Positions 11,061-21,850 of a stretch of 64,000 nucleotides of DNA are shown here, piece by piece. The position numbers were made by a program, and so were the translations under genes. The number at the start of each line of letters is the position of its first letter. Position 1 is the stretch's first letter. The notes under the pieces are model-generated. The model made no database searches. It was not told the DNA's origin and saw only the letters and a list, made by a program, of their open reading frames with translations. Origin of the DNA: Maea johnstoni (taxonomy: Eukaryota; Annelida; Polychaeta; Spionida; Magelonidae); the NCBI GenBank assembly GCA_963942565.1, contig OZ012694.1:25167939-25231938 (forward strand), read 5' to 3'.

Positions 11061-11884
11061 AGAATGCTCACCGCACCCACACAACAACTGCATAATAAAA
11101 CAGATCATCATCAATGTCAATTTACTGAATCGCTTATTCATGTGATTCCCCAAGTCAATTACATGCCCTTTTATCAATCCATTAAGTTGAATTACCTTGC
11201 AATGTATTTATTCAGGAAGAAATCACATTTGCCAATCTCCTTTCATGACTGATTTAAATACAGTAATTGGATTGAAAAAGGCTGATTTCTACCTTTTAAT
11301 AGGTTTGGTACAGAAGCCAGTTTATCAAATTTTCAAGATTATCAATGTGATTTCCCCAAATCTTCTTTACATAATCACCAATAATCACAATGAAAATCAA
11401 TTTATTATTATTATTTTAGCTAATGATATTCATGGATTGAAGATTCTCATCACCGGGATTCTGCAACAAGAAATAAATGAATATGACCTATCAATGTTCT
11501 CTATAACTACACATACCAATCTAGGAATGAAAGTGCACACAATGCTATTTTTAATTTCTGTCTCTTTATAGTGCACACCGACACAGTTTGCATTGAAAAT
11601 GTTCTAAAACTTACCTTGGAATGTTCCAAATTGGGTTTTATGTGCTTTACTGTCAAAATTATCAAAGAGTTTTTTTTCTGTGCACTGCTGATTTATGAAT
11701 CCAGCCAGCACAGTTTATGTATTTCCTGTCTCTACAGCTCAGGTAACATCAAGGTAAGCTCGTTAACAGGTACAAATCTAGCCATGACTGCGCAACCTCT
11801 ATTTCCTGTGCTGCCTTAGATCTAATGGCACAAATGTTCAGCACGTTTGTCTTGTGAGAATCCTGCCAAGGCAATACATACAAA
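11061..11884. other. unique AT-rich sequence, no gene seen
   Basis: Three open frames of 82-124 codons overlap here, but their translation is isoleucine/asparagine-rich, as expected of AT-rich DNA. ATGTGATTCCCCAAGTCAAT near 11138 and a similar GTGATTTCCCCAAATC near 11348 are a short diverged pair. Confidence 0.4.
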
Positions 11885-12243
11885 AAGGTAGAATTTTGAA
11901 CAGGTTCAAATCATGTCCTACCAGCATATCCTCACACATAGCAAAAGGTAGGCTTGAGAACAAGGGGGGTAAACTTGTTAACAGGTATATCCTCACAGGC
12001 AGCAAAAAGTAAGTTCATGAAAAGGTTCAAATCATTTAACACCTGTATATCCTCACAGGTAGCAAAAGGTAGGCTTATGAACAGGTCCAAACCAATGGTA
12101 GCAAAAGGTAAGTATGTGACCAGGTTCAAATCATGTCCTACCTATATATACTTATATATGTCCTATGTCCTATATGTCCTACCTATATATCCTCTAAGGT
12201 AGCAAAAGGTGAGCATGTGAACAGGTTTAAATCATGTCCTACC

Positions 12244-12274
<31 letters not shown>

Positions 12275-12660
12275 ATATATGTCCTATGTCCAATATGTCC
12301 TACCTATATATCCTCACAGGTTGCGAAAGGTAAGCATGTGAACAGGTTCAAATCATGTCCTACCTATATATATACCTATTATATACTATATGTCCTATGT
12401 CCTATATATGACCTGCCTATATATCCTCACCGGTTGTGAAAGGTAAGCATGTGAACAGGTTTAAATCATGTCCTACCTATATATCCTCACAATTAGCAAA
12501 AGGTGAGTTTGTGAGAAGGTTCAAATCATGTCCTACCTGTATATGATGACAGGCAGTAAATGTGCTAGCTTGTGAACATAAGGGTATATCCTCGCAGGTA
12601 GCAAAAGGTAGACTTGTGAACAGATACTCAGCATGATATCTAATTCCTACAGGTATCAAG
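11885..12660 (+). repeat. irregular minisatellite with donor-like and acceptor-like sites
   Basis: Units of about 60-110 bp contain TATATCCTCACAG, GTAGCAAAAGGTAAGC, ATGTGAACAGGTTC and AAATCATGTCCTACC. Most units pair a CTCACAG acceptor-like site with AAAAG|GTAAG or GTGAG 10 bases later. (AT)n runs are inserted at about 12242-12270 and elsewhere. Roughly nine units are recognisable. Confidence 0.85.
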
Positions 12661-12944
12661 CATTATCAGATAGCACCCCCATCTTTTTTATTATATGACC
12701 CAAACTTGATCAAATATTTAAGTAGATTGACCAATAAAAAGTTTTATGTTCCGTTTCTGCCTTTACCTGAGATTTTATTTTACATCAGATGTTCTTTTCT
12801 TTGCCTTAATACGTGTTTTGTGATGAGAGGAGGCAGTAAAACAACAATAAAGGAACAATTGCCTGCAGGCTATCTCAGCAGGAAAGACAGATGAGCGGGA
12901 TTGCCTCACTCGTAGTTGAGTGATGTGCCACTGTGAGGCGCTCC
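12661..12944. other. unique sequence with a small hairpin
   Basis: CACTCGTAGTTGAGTG near 12907 can form a 5-bp stem. Nothing else is supported. Confidence 0.3.
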
Positions 12945-13200
12945 ACCACCAGGGTCTCAGCCAGGATCTAGGAACTGGGTGCTCTAAATTGGCAATCTTA
13001 AAAGTCTTAACCACTAGTGTCTTATTTTTTCAACAGAGATAACAATATATTCAGCAAGGATCTAGGAACTAGGGGTTCAAAGTTGTCAATCTTGAAAGTG
13101 ACTTGTTTTTGTGACAGACCACAATATATTCAGCAAGGGTCCTAATTTTACAATTGCCAGTTTTGGGCACCAGTTTCTTAATCCTGGCACTGAGGATCCT
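12945..13200 (-). mobile_element. decayed family D fragments
   Basis: CAGGGTCTCAGCCAGGATCT at about 12950 is a D terminus in reverse. TTCAGCAAGGATCTAGGAAC repeats it at about 13050. TTTTGGGCACCAGTTTCTTA with AATCCTGGC near 13165 matches the D right end. At least two worn copies or a rearranged one are present. Confidence 0.5.
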
Positions 13201-13536
13201 GATTGAGATCACTAGTACACAAAATGATGAACCATCCAAAATAATTGATCATTCATAAATCGCTACCTGTAACAGAATTGTATCATAGTTCACCACTCTT
13301 TCACTGCTACCCAGCTGCCTTCACTGTATAACCCTCCACTAGAAGATGCTCAGAGCAGCCTCAGCCGCAGCCGCAGCCTTGCCGGCGACCCACTCTCAGT
13401 GGCTGGTTGGCTGCTCAATATTCTAGTCCCCCATCTGACTCCCTGCCCTGGCACTCAATTTCCTCTCTGTCAGCTCGTTAATTTTACCTGCACCAAAACT
13501 ACCTGCCAGACACCTGTTCTTCCATTAACCCTCCCC
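13201..13536. other. unique sequence up to the assembly gap
   Basis: The last 200 bases are GC-richer and pyrimidine-rich (GCCTCAGCCGCAGCCGCAGCC). The frame that crosses the gap is not usable evidence of coding. Confidence 0.3.
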
Positions 13537-13736
13537 NNNNNNNNNNNNNNNNNNNNNNNNNNNNNNNNNNNNNNNNNNNNNNNNNNNNNNNNNNNNNNNN
13601 NNNNNNNNNNNNNNNNNNNNNNNNNNNNNNNNNNNNNNNNNNNNNNNNNNNNNNNNNNNNNNNNNNNNNNNNNNNNNNNNNNNNNNNNNNNNNNNNNNNN
13701 NNNNNNNNNNNNNNNNNNNNNNNNNNNNNNNNNNNN
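13537..13736. other. assembly gap of 200 N
   Basis: The run of N is exactly 200 bases, a customary placeholder length, so the true distance is unknown. Confidence 1.
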
Positions 13737-14451
13737 GGAGCAAAACCCTTCTAACTATATACAAAGCCTACTTCCTCTATTTAATACTAATTCTGGTATC
13801 CTACACATTTTATTCTAGTTGTTTTGTGATAGATATTTTCTGAGAGTGGACTAGGATAGAAATTGCAATTGATTTACTATTTACTATTAATACATGTATT
13901 TGACTATTTGTGTTATTTTACATAGTAAATGAATTGACGGGAAGCCCTGATGCATTGTAGCTGTTATTTTCATGGGAAATTCTGATTAGTTCAAAAGGCA
14001 AAACATCAAATTTTGTTAAGACATTCACAAATAAAAAAAATTCCTATGAATGGAACCTCAAGATTAATTCAACATAATTGATATACAATAGGTTTTTATC
14101 AATACTTCAAATACTACGCTGACGTTATCATCAGCATCTTTGAAAAGCCTGACTGACAGGTTGCACAGACATACATTTTAATGCTAGATTGTTGGCGTTT
14201 GTTGTAGACCGCTTATCACCACTTGTACTTGGTGCACTTTCCAATCTCTGTATGACTTATCTTGTAGTTGTCCTGCAGATAAAGCATAGCTTAGACTTGT
14301 GGGTTAATAGCTTCCATTCAAACTTGAAAGGACAATGTATAAGTAGGTAGGTTTATGCGGTTCAAAAGGGACCCCCTTAGAGTTTCATGTCTATAGAGAG
14401 ATAAACTCTCATTTAGCTTTACTTTAACCTCATGCCAGCTGGAGTGGTCGT
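13737..14451. other. unique AT-rich sequence, no gene seen
   Basis: No repeat end, exon or RNA gene is recognisable. Confidence 0.4.
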
Positions 14452-14820
14452 TAGGGTTGGGAATCGGTTGCAATTTCATGATCGATAATCAGTTACAGCC
14501 AACCAATCGATTATCGATCATAATCAGTTCATCACACTTTTGCAGTAATTGGGTACTAGAGGTCTAGAGCCTAATAATAAGTGATAGTGTATGACAATTA
14601 CTTGCTATTAGCACCTACCTTAACTTCGTTTTGAAGTGTTTTTGGAGCTTAATTTCATAGCAAGAAAGCTGACAACTTGTCTGTCATTTAGTTCTATATT
14701 TGGCCACTAGGTTTCACCTTTTCTGATTATTATCGATTGCCAGTTTCGTAATCGATTAATCAGAATCAGAGAGGTAAACGATTGATTATCGATTATAATC
14801 GATGATCGTCCCAACACTAC
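14452..14820 (+). mobile_element. family H hAT-like element, ATCGAT-rich
   Basis: The left end TTAGGGTTGGGAATCGG and the right end CGTCCCAACACTA are inverted repeats. Both subterminal regions are dense in ATCGATTA and TATCGAT words, which are common in hAT elements whose BED-finger transposases bind them. No target duplication is recognisable. It is non-coding, and the 82-bp satellite starts at its right edge. Confidence 0.6.
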
Positions 14821-15195
14821 TATCTAACCACATGTATTATCTGAATATGGTACAGGTAAGAAGGGGTTAAATTCATCATCACCTATGGGTTACCGTGTGT
14901 CCTATCTAACCACAGGTGTTATCTGAATATGGTACAGGTAAGAAGGGGTTAAAATTCATCATCACCTATGGGTTACTGTGTGTCCTATCTAACCACAGGT
15001 GTTATCTGAATATGGTATAGGTAAGAAAAGGGTTAAAATTCATCATCACCGATGGGTTACTGTGTGTGCTATCTAAACAAGGGAGATGTTATCAGGGGGA
15101 ATATGGTACAGGTAAGAAGGGGTTAACATTCATCATCACCGATGGGTTACTGTGTGCTCTATCTAAACAAGGGAGATGTTATCTGGGGAACCGGC
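14821..15195 (+). repeat. 82-90-bp minisatellite, five units, donor-like sites
   Basis: Units start TATCTAACCACAGGTGTTAT and recur at 14821, 14903, 14986, 15070 and 15160. Most contain GGTACAG|GTAAGAAGG about 22 bases after CTAACCACAG, so an acceptor-like and a donor-like site are spaced like a micro-exon. The last two units have changed to TATCTAAACAAGGGAGATG and have lost the acceptor. Confidence 0.9.
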
Positions 15196-15291
15196 ACTGA
15201 GGACTAGTGTCAAGGTGAGATAGAGGGTCTCATAAGGTAGTGGTAATGTGTGCGGCAGCGGGGTCGGCTGGGATAGAGGCCACACCTGGTA

Positions 15292-15522
15292 TTAACCCAT
15301 TAACACTTAAAAGTTCCTCCAGAAATTGACGTCTGGATCAACGATACTTTTGACAATAACTTTTGAATTAAGAATAATTTTACAGAATATTTGAAGAAGA
15401 GTTGTGGATAATATTCCGATGAACATTTCTCCTTCAGAAACGTTGCCAATTCTGCTTTAGCCTGAAAGATTTCATCAAAATTGTCAGGCTGGTTTTGGCC
15501 GCTGTGAGCATTTATGGGTTAA
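15292..15522 (+). mobile_element. family B TTAA-ended MITE, best copy
   Basis: It starts TTAACCCATTAACACTTAA and ends GAGCATTTATGGGTTAA. Internal markers are TTCCTCCAGAAATTGACG, TTTACAGAATATTTGAAG and GTCAGGCTGGTTTTGGCCG. It is non-coding. Confidence 0.75.
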
Positions 15523-15662
15523 GAAGAGCACTGTGAGACGGAGGTCAGGTCTTCCTGGTCACGTAACACAGACCTCCCTCTTAGCTCACAGCCTAACGGT
15601 GGCAACCAGAAACCATTTCCACAATTACTTGTGGGTGGTAATGTGCAGAAAGCAAAATAAAA

Positions 15663-15957
15663 GGCGCACCTTATCTGGAGGCGGGATATAATACCATTAG
15701 GAACTACATGAGGCTCTGCTACAAGTACCCTCTACACAGGGTTTTTCAGTAGACCTGAGGAGTTAGGAATTTGGAATTATGATTTTCGTCACTTTTTCTG
15801 CTATATTGCGGCGCACCTTATCTGGAGGTGGGATATAATACCATTAGGAACTACATGAGGCTCTGCTAGAAGTACCCTCTACACAGGGATTTTAGGAGAC
15901 CTGAGGAGTTAGGAATTTGGAATTTTGATTTTTCATCATTTTTTCTGCTATATTGCG
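15663..15957 (+). repeat. 147-bp tandem duplication
   Basis: GGCGCACCTTATCTGGAGG begins each of two adjacent units of 147 bp. They differ at a handful of positions, for example ACAAGTACC against AGAAGTACC. Confidence 0.9.
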
Positions 15958-16532
15958 GCTAAGTCATGACTAGCCAGTTGTAAGTGGTGGAGGAAACAGC
16001 AGTACCCAGCCTAAACCACCTCCTAACCCCAAGAAATGATTAAGGTCAAAGGAAAGGAACCATCTAATCAAAGTGTAAATCTACTAAATGTGTTAAAGGG
16101 GATACCAGCAAATCAAGCAACCTTTTGTTGTGATTCTATGAGCATTTTTTTTGTTTGTTTAAATAGCAATATTTTCCAACCATATTCATAAACTAAGTTT
16201 GCCTTTTGGAGGAATCCCAGATTCAAACCTTGTCCAGCATGATCACAGGTGTCTTGTTCAGATATAGCTACTCACCACCAACCCCAATATTGAGACTTGT
16301 ATACATACCTGCAATAAACAAAGAGAAACTTGGTAAATAATATGACACATGTACATCACAACATGACAAGAAAATCTTATACAAATAGTATGCGGGGTTT
16401 GCCGAATGTTTTGATGCCCCTTTAAAGCAAGAGCAAATCAAGGATAATTGCTAGGTAGGTGCGTTTGGAATATAAGAGGAGTGCCTTTGAACATTGAAGC
16501 ACCTTTAAAGAAAATCTTTGGAATTCATAGCA

Positions 16533-16536
<4 letters not shown>
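15958..16536. other. unique sequence, no gene seen
   Basis: No repeat or exon is supported. CCCAGATTCAAACCTTG near 16208 resembles a reversed pol III B box, but no tRNA-like partner is near. Confidence 0.35.
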
Positions 16537-16566
<30 letters not shown>

Positions 16567-16580
16567 TTAACATTAATAAT
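16537..16580. repeat. (AAT)n microsatellite
   Basis: About a dozen AAT triplets grade into ATTAACATTAAT. Confidence 0.85.
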
Positions 16581-16604
16581 AATAATCATTATTTCACGAG
16601 GGGA

Positions 16605-16845
16605 AGGCCTAAAAAAAGTTGTTTGTTTCCTGTAAGCCTACCCTAATAAATTTTTATTCAAAATAATCCCTACTCTAAAAATAATTTCGGCCCTCCCAAC
16701 TCCCAATCAAAGTAAGACATGCATAAAACACACATTTTCGACCAAAAAAAATATGCAAAAATTCTTTTTTACTGACCTACCAAGTACCTACCATATTTTT
16801 TTTCAGACCATTACAGAAAACAAACAAAAAAAATTCTTGGTCTAA
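16605..16845 (+). mobile_element. family C MITE copy
   Basis: The left end is AGGCCTAAAAAAAGTTGTTT; the right end is worn (AAAAATTCTTGGTCTAAC). The middle CCCAACTCCCAATCAAAGT and inner inverted pair are preserved. Confidence 0.75.
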
Positions 16846-17097
16846 CACAGTCAAAAACAGGATTTGATTTTTGCTGTGGCCCTCAGATTTAAGGATTAAA
16901 TGGTGTAAATGATTTGTCAATGCCAGCGTAGTTAATAATCAGGACAAATGGAGTTTTGAACTAACTTGACACACGTAGTAGGTACATATACAGGTAAGAG
17001 CTGTGATCAGTGCAAACTTGGTGTAACACCTTTTGACATCATAACTCTTCAAATGGTTTTAAAAGAAATTTATATAATGAGGGCTTGTTAAACCTTC

Positions 17098-17300
17098 CAA
17101 TACTGAGGCTCCTTTCATCCGAAGCACAAGATCGCAAAGATTTTTGAAAATCATCTAAACCCTGTCACATTGGTATTCATTAGATAGCTCTAGCTGGGCT
17201 CTCTCAGATGAGTACCTATTTGACAGTGTTCAAGTCATTTTTCAGGTTATTTGTGTCAGTTTGTATTGGCCAATTTTGCCACTAGCAGCATAAGGGTTAA
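17098..17300 (+). mobile_element. family A MITE copy
   Basis: It starts TTAAACCTTCCAATACTGAGG and ends AGCAGCATAAGGGTTAA, with the family markers AATCATCTAAACCCTGTCA and TTTGTATTGGCCAATTT. Confidence 0.8.
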
Positions 17301-17410
17301 ATCCTTAGTAGTGAGCTGCACCTTCTCAGTCACATATTTTCGAAATATTGCATTATTATAAGATATTTCCATACAGGTGAGATATCTAGTATCATCTAGA
17401 TGTGAATGGG

Positions 17411-17612
17411 TCAACCCTTCCGATGCTGAGGGTACTTTCGTTCAAAGCACGAGGATGCAAAGATTTTTGAAAATCATCTGAACCTTGTCATGTTGGTATG
17501 CATTGGATAACTCGCACAGAATGCTCTCAGATGAGTACCCATGTGCCAGGGTTTCAGGTTATTTGCATCATTTTGTATTGGCTAAATTAGCCACCAGCAG
17601 CATAAGGGTTAA
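17411..17612 (+). mobile_element. family A MITE copy
   Basis: It starts TCAACCCTTCCGATGCTGAG and ends AGCAGCATAAGGGTTAA. It lies only 110 bp from the previous copy in the same orientation. A short deletion removes the TCATTTTTCAGG segment. Confidence 0.8.
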
Positions 17613-18149
17613 GAACCACCATACATCCCAATAATCTGCTGACCATGAAAGTGTCTAGACGATTTTTATCATGCTAAGGTATGTGTGTATTTACGAGTAT
17701 ATCATATCTGGGCATAAACACTATGAGATAACACCTCCAGTCAGCAGGGGAGATATCCAATCTATGAGATGGTTCCAAAGAGAATATTATGTCTCAGTAG
17801 GTTAGCTGCCTTCATATACACATAAATGCAAATGTTTAATAATGATTAAAGAATCTTCCCCAACTCAGTTTTTGTGATGAGCAGTTTTTCCGCAACCCCA
17901 GAAGGTCATGGATTATGATACGCATGTAATGAATACTATGAAAACCCTGACCAAAATTGCACGGCTTCAAATTCACCATTTTTAATGAGATGACAAGTTC
18001 TAAATTCATGTTTTTAAAACCTTTTTGTATTGGAACATCATAATTTAGAGACAGGGGTCATTGTGATCCATTCTCTTGGAAAACAATCTTAAGCACTAAA
18101 AATGCAGTTATTGTTTGACCCTTTACAATGAAGAAATGAGCCAAACAAC
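17613..18149. other. unique AT-rich sequence, no gene seen
   Basis: No exon, repeat terminus or RNA gene is recognisable. Confidence 0.4.
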
Positions 18150-18379
18150 TTAACCCTTCCATTGCTGAGGCTAGTTTTGTCGAAAGGATAAGGGAAACTA
18201 TCTAAGCCCTGTCATGTTGGTATTCATTGGATAGCTCTTGCTGACTACTCTCAGATGAGTACCCATGTGCCAGGGTTTCAGCAGGAAGTATAGACTTAAA
18301 ATTATATAGTTCCTGGTTTCAGTCATTTTTTCAGTTTTTTTGTATTGGCCAAATTAGCCAACATCAGCATCAGGGTTAA
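18150..18379 (+). mobile_element. family A MITE copy with a small insertion
   Basis: It starts TTAACCCTTCCATTGCTGAGG and ends CATCAGCATCAGGGTTAA. About 40 extra bases (GCAGGAAGTATAGACTTAAA onward) sit at 18281-18320, after the GCCAGGGTTTCA marker. The bases TTTC follow on both sides, so it may be a local slip. Confidence 0.75.
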
Positions 18380-18868
18380 GGAACTAAAGAATAAGAAATA
18401 ATAGTTGATAAAGGATTCCAAACACATTGTCTGAGTGGAAAACTTTCTCACTTTGTGAGTGTAAATACATACTAGTTGCAGCAGCAGTATGAGCAGCAGC
18501 AGCAGCGAGTGTGAGATGAGTATTGATCGCTGGGCTGCTGCGTCCAGTAGCGCCACCTCAGCGTACTGACCCTGTGGCGAGGGGCCAGGAGTGATTCAGC
18601 AAGTGCTCGCCATTGAGGAATAGACTGATCACCTCGCAATCAATTTCAACTCGCTCCTAAGCGTGGCACAGCGAGCCTTTGCCAAGCCGGGGACCTATCG
18701 ACATCCCTCAATGGAGACACTACCTTACACATAAGGGGATAGCCATCTCTTAAGACAGAAAGCCACTTCTTTAAGCCACTGAATTCAAGGAAGTCCCAAG
18801 AATTCTCCTGCGGCTTCTTCAAATTTTGGAGCCCAAAGATGCTTTACTTGTTTCTATACCTATCACAT
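18380..18868. other. unique island, possible conserved non-coding element
   Basis: From 18480 to 18740 the sequence is GC-richer and non-repetitive, with GCAGCAGCAGCAGCG, TGAGTATTGATCGCTGG and ATCACCTCGCAATCAATTTC. No credible frame is open. A regulatory role is a guess. Confidence 0.25.
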
Positions 18869-19073
18869 TTAACCCCTTCATGGAGTTCCTCCAGAAATTG
18901 TCCTCATACTTTATGACACTTTGAAATGATTGTACAAAATATTCGAAGGAGATATGTTAGTAATGTTCTGATAAACATTTCTCCATCAAATACTTTCCTA
19001 ACTTTGCTTTTGCCTAGAAGATTTCATCAAAATTTCAGGCTGGTTTTGGCCGCTATGAGCATTAATGGGTTGA
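18869..19073 (+). mobile_element. family B MITE copy
   Basis: It starts TTAACCCCTTCATGGAG and ends GAGCATTAATGGGTTGA. TCCTCCAGAAATTGTC, ACAAAATATTCGAAGGAG and CAGGCTGGTTTTGGCCGC match the copy at 15292. Confidence 0.75.
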
Positions 19074-19084
19074 GTAAGCAGCAT

Positions 19085-19134
19085 TTGAAGATGCAATTGG
19101 GCTCCCTGAAATAAAATCTTAATTTCAACCCCTG
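19085..19134 (+). mobile_element. family M fragment
   Basis: GCAATTGGGCTCCCTGAAAT then CTTAATTTCAACCCCTG matches the right end of the element at 8122. The left end is absent. Confidence 0.45.
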
Positions 19135-19205
19135 CTCCTGGAATTACTATGTCCGATAAACAGTGAGTCAGTTTCGAAATCCTTCAGCCCACAGGTATCC
19201 ATAAC

Positions 19206-19500
19206 ATGGTCTTAGCCAGCAGGGCGTCTGGGTGCCTTTTTGGACACCCAAACCCTTTAAAAGCACCCTCAGGACACCCAATTTGAGGAATTTCTTCAAA
19301 TGTCAATCTCAAGCATATAAATATTTTCTCTTTATAATTCCCATAACATTGTATAAGGAAGTCATGCCTTATTTTGATAAATGTATATATGTTTATGGTT
19401 AAAATTTAAGTATATTGTTGCCCCCCTTAAAAATTTGGATGCCCGAAAAGTTCACAATTGCCAATTTTGGGCACCCAGTTTCTAAATCCTGGCAAAGACC
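19206..19500 (+). mobile_element. family D hAT-like MITE copy
   Basis: It starts CATGGTCTTAGCCAGCAGGG and ends AAATCCTGGCAAAGACC. The middle holds GACACCCAAACCC, GGACACCCAATTTGAGG and TTTATGGTTAAAATTTAAG. The right terminus is slightly worn and no clean target duplication is seen. Confidence 0.8.
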
Positions 19501-19530
19501 TTGACCCACAGTGAGTCAGTTTCCAAATCC

Positions 19531-19743
19531 TTAACCCTTACACTGCTGGAGGCTAATTCTACCAATACAAGATAATGCAAAAAACCTGAGAAATCACCGA
19601 AAACCTGGTAAATGGGTACTCATCTGAAAGTACTCAGTGAGAGCTTTCCAATGAGTACCAACATGACAGGGTTTAGATGGTTTTCAAAGATTTTTGGGTT
19701 CTTGTGCATTGGGCGAATGTAGCCTCAGCATTGGAAGGGTTAA
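19531..19743 (-). mobile_element. family A MITE copy
   Basis: It starts TTAACCCTTACACTGCTGG and ends GCATTGGAAGGGTTAA, reverse of 8349. It interrupts the duplicated segment described at 19163. Confidence 0.8.
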
Positions 19744-20029
19744 GCCTATGCTTCACAGCCCATGCTTCAGCACAGGTATCCATAATGTCTTTTCACCAGC
19801 CACACTAGAGAATAAGTACCCATGTGCTACACATATTCTAGTTTGTGTTCGACGAATCACCTTTGCCTCCTTCTCATCGCAGTAAATGCAGACAATCATA
19901 GAGAATATCAATTTCAACTTATTAAATCAGCAGGGATGATGAAAACACATCATCCATCACAGTGAGGCCAAGAAATCTGCGCCGACAGACAGTTCTTATT
20001 TCCATACATCCTTAATGATGATAAAAATC
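19744..20029. other. unique sequence, no gene seen
   Basis: After the end of the duplicated segment nothing is recognisable. Confidence 0.3.
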
Positions 20030-20262
20030 TTAACCCTTTCATGCCTATAGAGCTTTTAATAAAACACCCTATTTGATAAAAATCTCTTTTACCGGAGCAT
20101 TTGGTGGATTTTTTTTTGGGGGAGGAATATTGTTCAAAACCCAATCAATTATTTTCCTTCAAATATTCTGTGAATTTTAGGATTATTTCCTAAGTTCCCA
20201 AAAGCATCAAATTCTAGTCAGTTAAATATGGTCAAATAGTTATGAATACCCATTCATGTCTG
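20030..20262 (+). mobile_element. possible family B variant
   Basis: TTAACCCTTTCATGCCTATAG then AAAACACCCTATTTGATAAA resembles the start of the element at 55973. A worn TACCCATTCATGTCTGTAG may mark the far end. The right TTAA is lost, so the limits are uncertain. Confidence 0.35.
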
Positions 20263-21013
20263 TAGCATAATAAAAATGCCAGAATATTTTTTCCATCATA
20301 TATCGCTTTTAATGGCCAATGTTTTGTTAGGCCATTGCCTAATTTAAGTTGTAGTTGAATAAACGTGATGAACATGTTTTTCGAGGTATCCGATTCAACA
20401 TATAGACCAAAATCCTCCCAATCAATATCTATTTAAAGTTGCATTGTTAACCTGAACAAACAGTCGAATATTGATGATTGGATATTTAGCCAACAAGAGC
20501 TGTTTCTATAGTTGCAGCTGACACTCCAGAATGTCAATTTCTAACAATTCAATATGCTGTTGTACCAACAAATAAATCTCCCACATCTACCTCACTCCAG
20601 GCAAAATATTTTCATAGTTTATGTCATTACTGTTACAAACCTGTTATGCCTTTGAAGCAGCCATTGTAAATAGCCCATAGGTAGGCAGTAGCTTGTATTA
20701 TTACCAACAGAGCTGTGTTTGTCTTAAAAACACAGCTAAATCTAACCTAAAAGCATATTGAGGTAAGGGAGGAATGACAAAACAGAACAATGTGACTCTT
20801 TCCCACCTAAACAGGCATTAGTTTTTTCTTACGGCATGTATGGGTAGATAATTTTTGTTTCTGCTATTATTATTTTTTATAACTCACACAAATGATTTGT
20901 AAGTACATCAGTATTTTTGACTCTTTGTTTGGGACTTTGGGGTATCCCTGTAGGCTGTATCCATCAACACTCCCATCTTAAATTGATGTTCATCCTCATT
21001 ATTTTGAATGTGA
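20263..21013. other. unique AT-rich sequence, no gene seen
   Basis: No exon or repeat end is supported. Confidence 0.4.
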
Positions 21014-21034
21014 CCCCCCCCCCCCCCCCCCCCC
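21014..21034. repeat. poly-C run
   Basis: Twenty-one consecutive C residues, a likely sequencing weak point. Confidence 0.85.
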
Positions 21035-21056
21035 AACCCTTCAATTCTACCCACCT

Positions 21057-21420
21057 GATTCAGTAACTAGTAATTTTTATTTTTTGAAGATTTATTGGAG
21101 ATCTGATCCACCTGAGATTCACTAATGATTTGGCAAATAATAATAGCCATTTTTTGAAGATTCATTGGAGATCTGTTCCACCGGAGATTCATACTGATTC
21201 AGTGAATAGTAATTGGTATTCTTTTGAAGCATAAGTGGAGATCTGTTTTCGATCCCTCCCCTGCGCCCACCGCACGCCCGCACCTGACCCTCTGGAAATC
21301 TGTTCCACCTGAGATTCACAACTGATTCAATAAATAATAATCGGTATTCTTTTGAAGAATAAGTGGAGATCTGTTTTCGATCCCTCCCCTGCGCCCGCCT
21401 GCACCTGACCCTGTGGACCA
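21057..21420 (+). repeat. degenerate minisatellite with two long units
   Basis: ATTGGAGATCTGTTCCACC, GAGATTCA and TGATTCAGTGAATAGTAAT recur about five times at roughly 60-bp spacing. Two of the units carry an extra GC-rich piece, CGATCCCTCCCCTGCGCCC, followed by CACCTGACCC. The open frame on the minus strand here is a product of the repeat. Confidence 0.75.
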
Positions 21421-21655
21421 GTGGAAATAATATTAGGTCCAGGCGAGGAGTTATCATTGATTCAATTACGCCCCTCCTCTGTATCACCTTTAATGCTCCT
21501 CGGGCCAATTAGTGGAGCGGGGAAACAGGGGGGTGATCAGAGACCTGTAATTGGCTGACAGATTCCCCTGATAACCCACAATCACGCTAACGTTAGCCAA
21601 GGTCAGGGAATCTACCCCTTCAAGTCTACAGGCACTCTACAGGCAGTCTACGTGC
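21421..21655. other. unique island, possible conserved non-coding element
   Basis: The island holds TTATCATTGATTCAATTACG, GGGCCAATTAGTGGAG, CTGTAATTGGCTGACAG and CACAATCACGC, a dense set of homeodomain-core words in GC-richer sequence between repeats. There is no open frame of note. This is one of the better enhancer candidates in the window. Confidence 0.3.
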
Positions 21656-21659
21656 CCTG

Positions 21660-21850
21660 CAGGCACAAGGACCTGTCCAACCTGTCTTTTGGACAGGTAG
21701 TTTCCTGAAAACCTCCTTTTTGGACAGGCAAGAATCTCTGTGAAGAATTTTCAATTTTGGCTTTAAGGGGTTAAAACCCAAATATATTCCTAGCAAACCA
21801 TCTTCTAGAGCATGGCTGATGTGTAAATTGCCATTTTTGACACAACAGTT
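21660..21850 (+). mobile_element. family G fragment
   Basis: GACCTGTCCAACCTGTC, TTTTGGACAGGTAG, AACCATCTTCTAGAGCATGG and GTGTAAATTGCCATTTTTG match family G. The right third with the CTGGCTAAGACCCTG end is missing. Confidence 0.65.

Larger units (their letters stand above)
19163..19795 (+). repeat. duplicated 50-bp segment split by D and A elements
   Basis: AGTGAGTCAGTTTCGAAATC, CAGCCC and ACAGGTATCCATAA occur before the D element at 19206. AGTGAGTCAGTTTCCAAATC recurs after D, and the remainder (CAGCCC, ACAGGTATCCATAA) reappears beyond the A element at 19531. I infer a local duplication, with A landing in the second copy. Confidence 0.55.

Noticed and set aside
11885-12660. tRNA or pol III genes suggested by GGTTCAAATC (B-box-like) in each unit
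   Set aside because: No A box, no acceptor or anticodon stem can be drawn around it; it is a shared satellite word.
13399-13818. Frames running across the N gap
   Set aside because: Most codons are unknown, so there is no evidence of coding.
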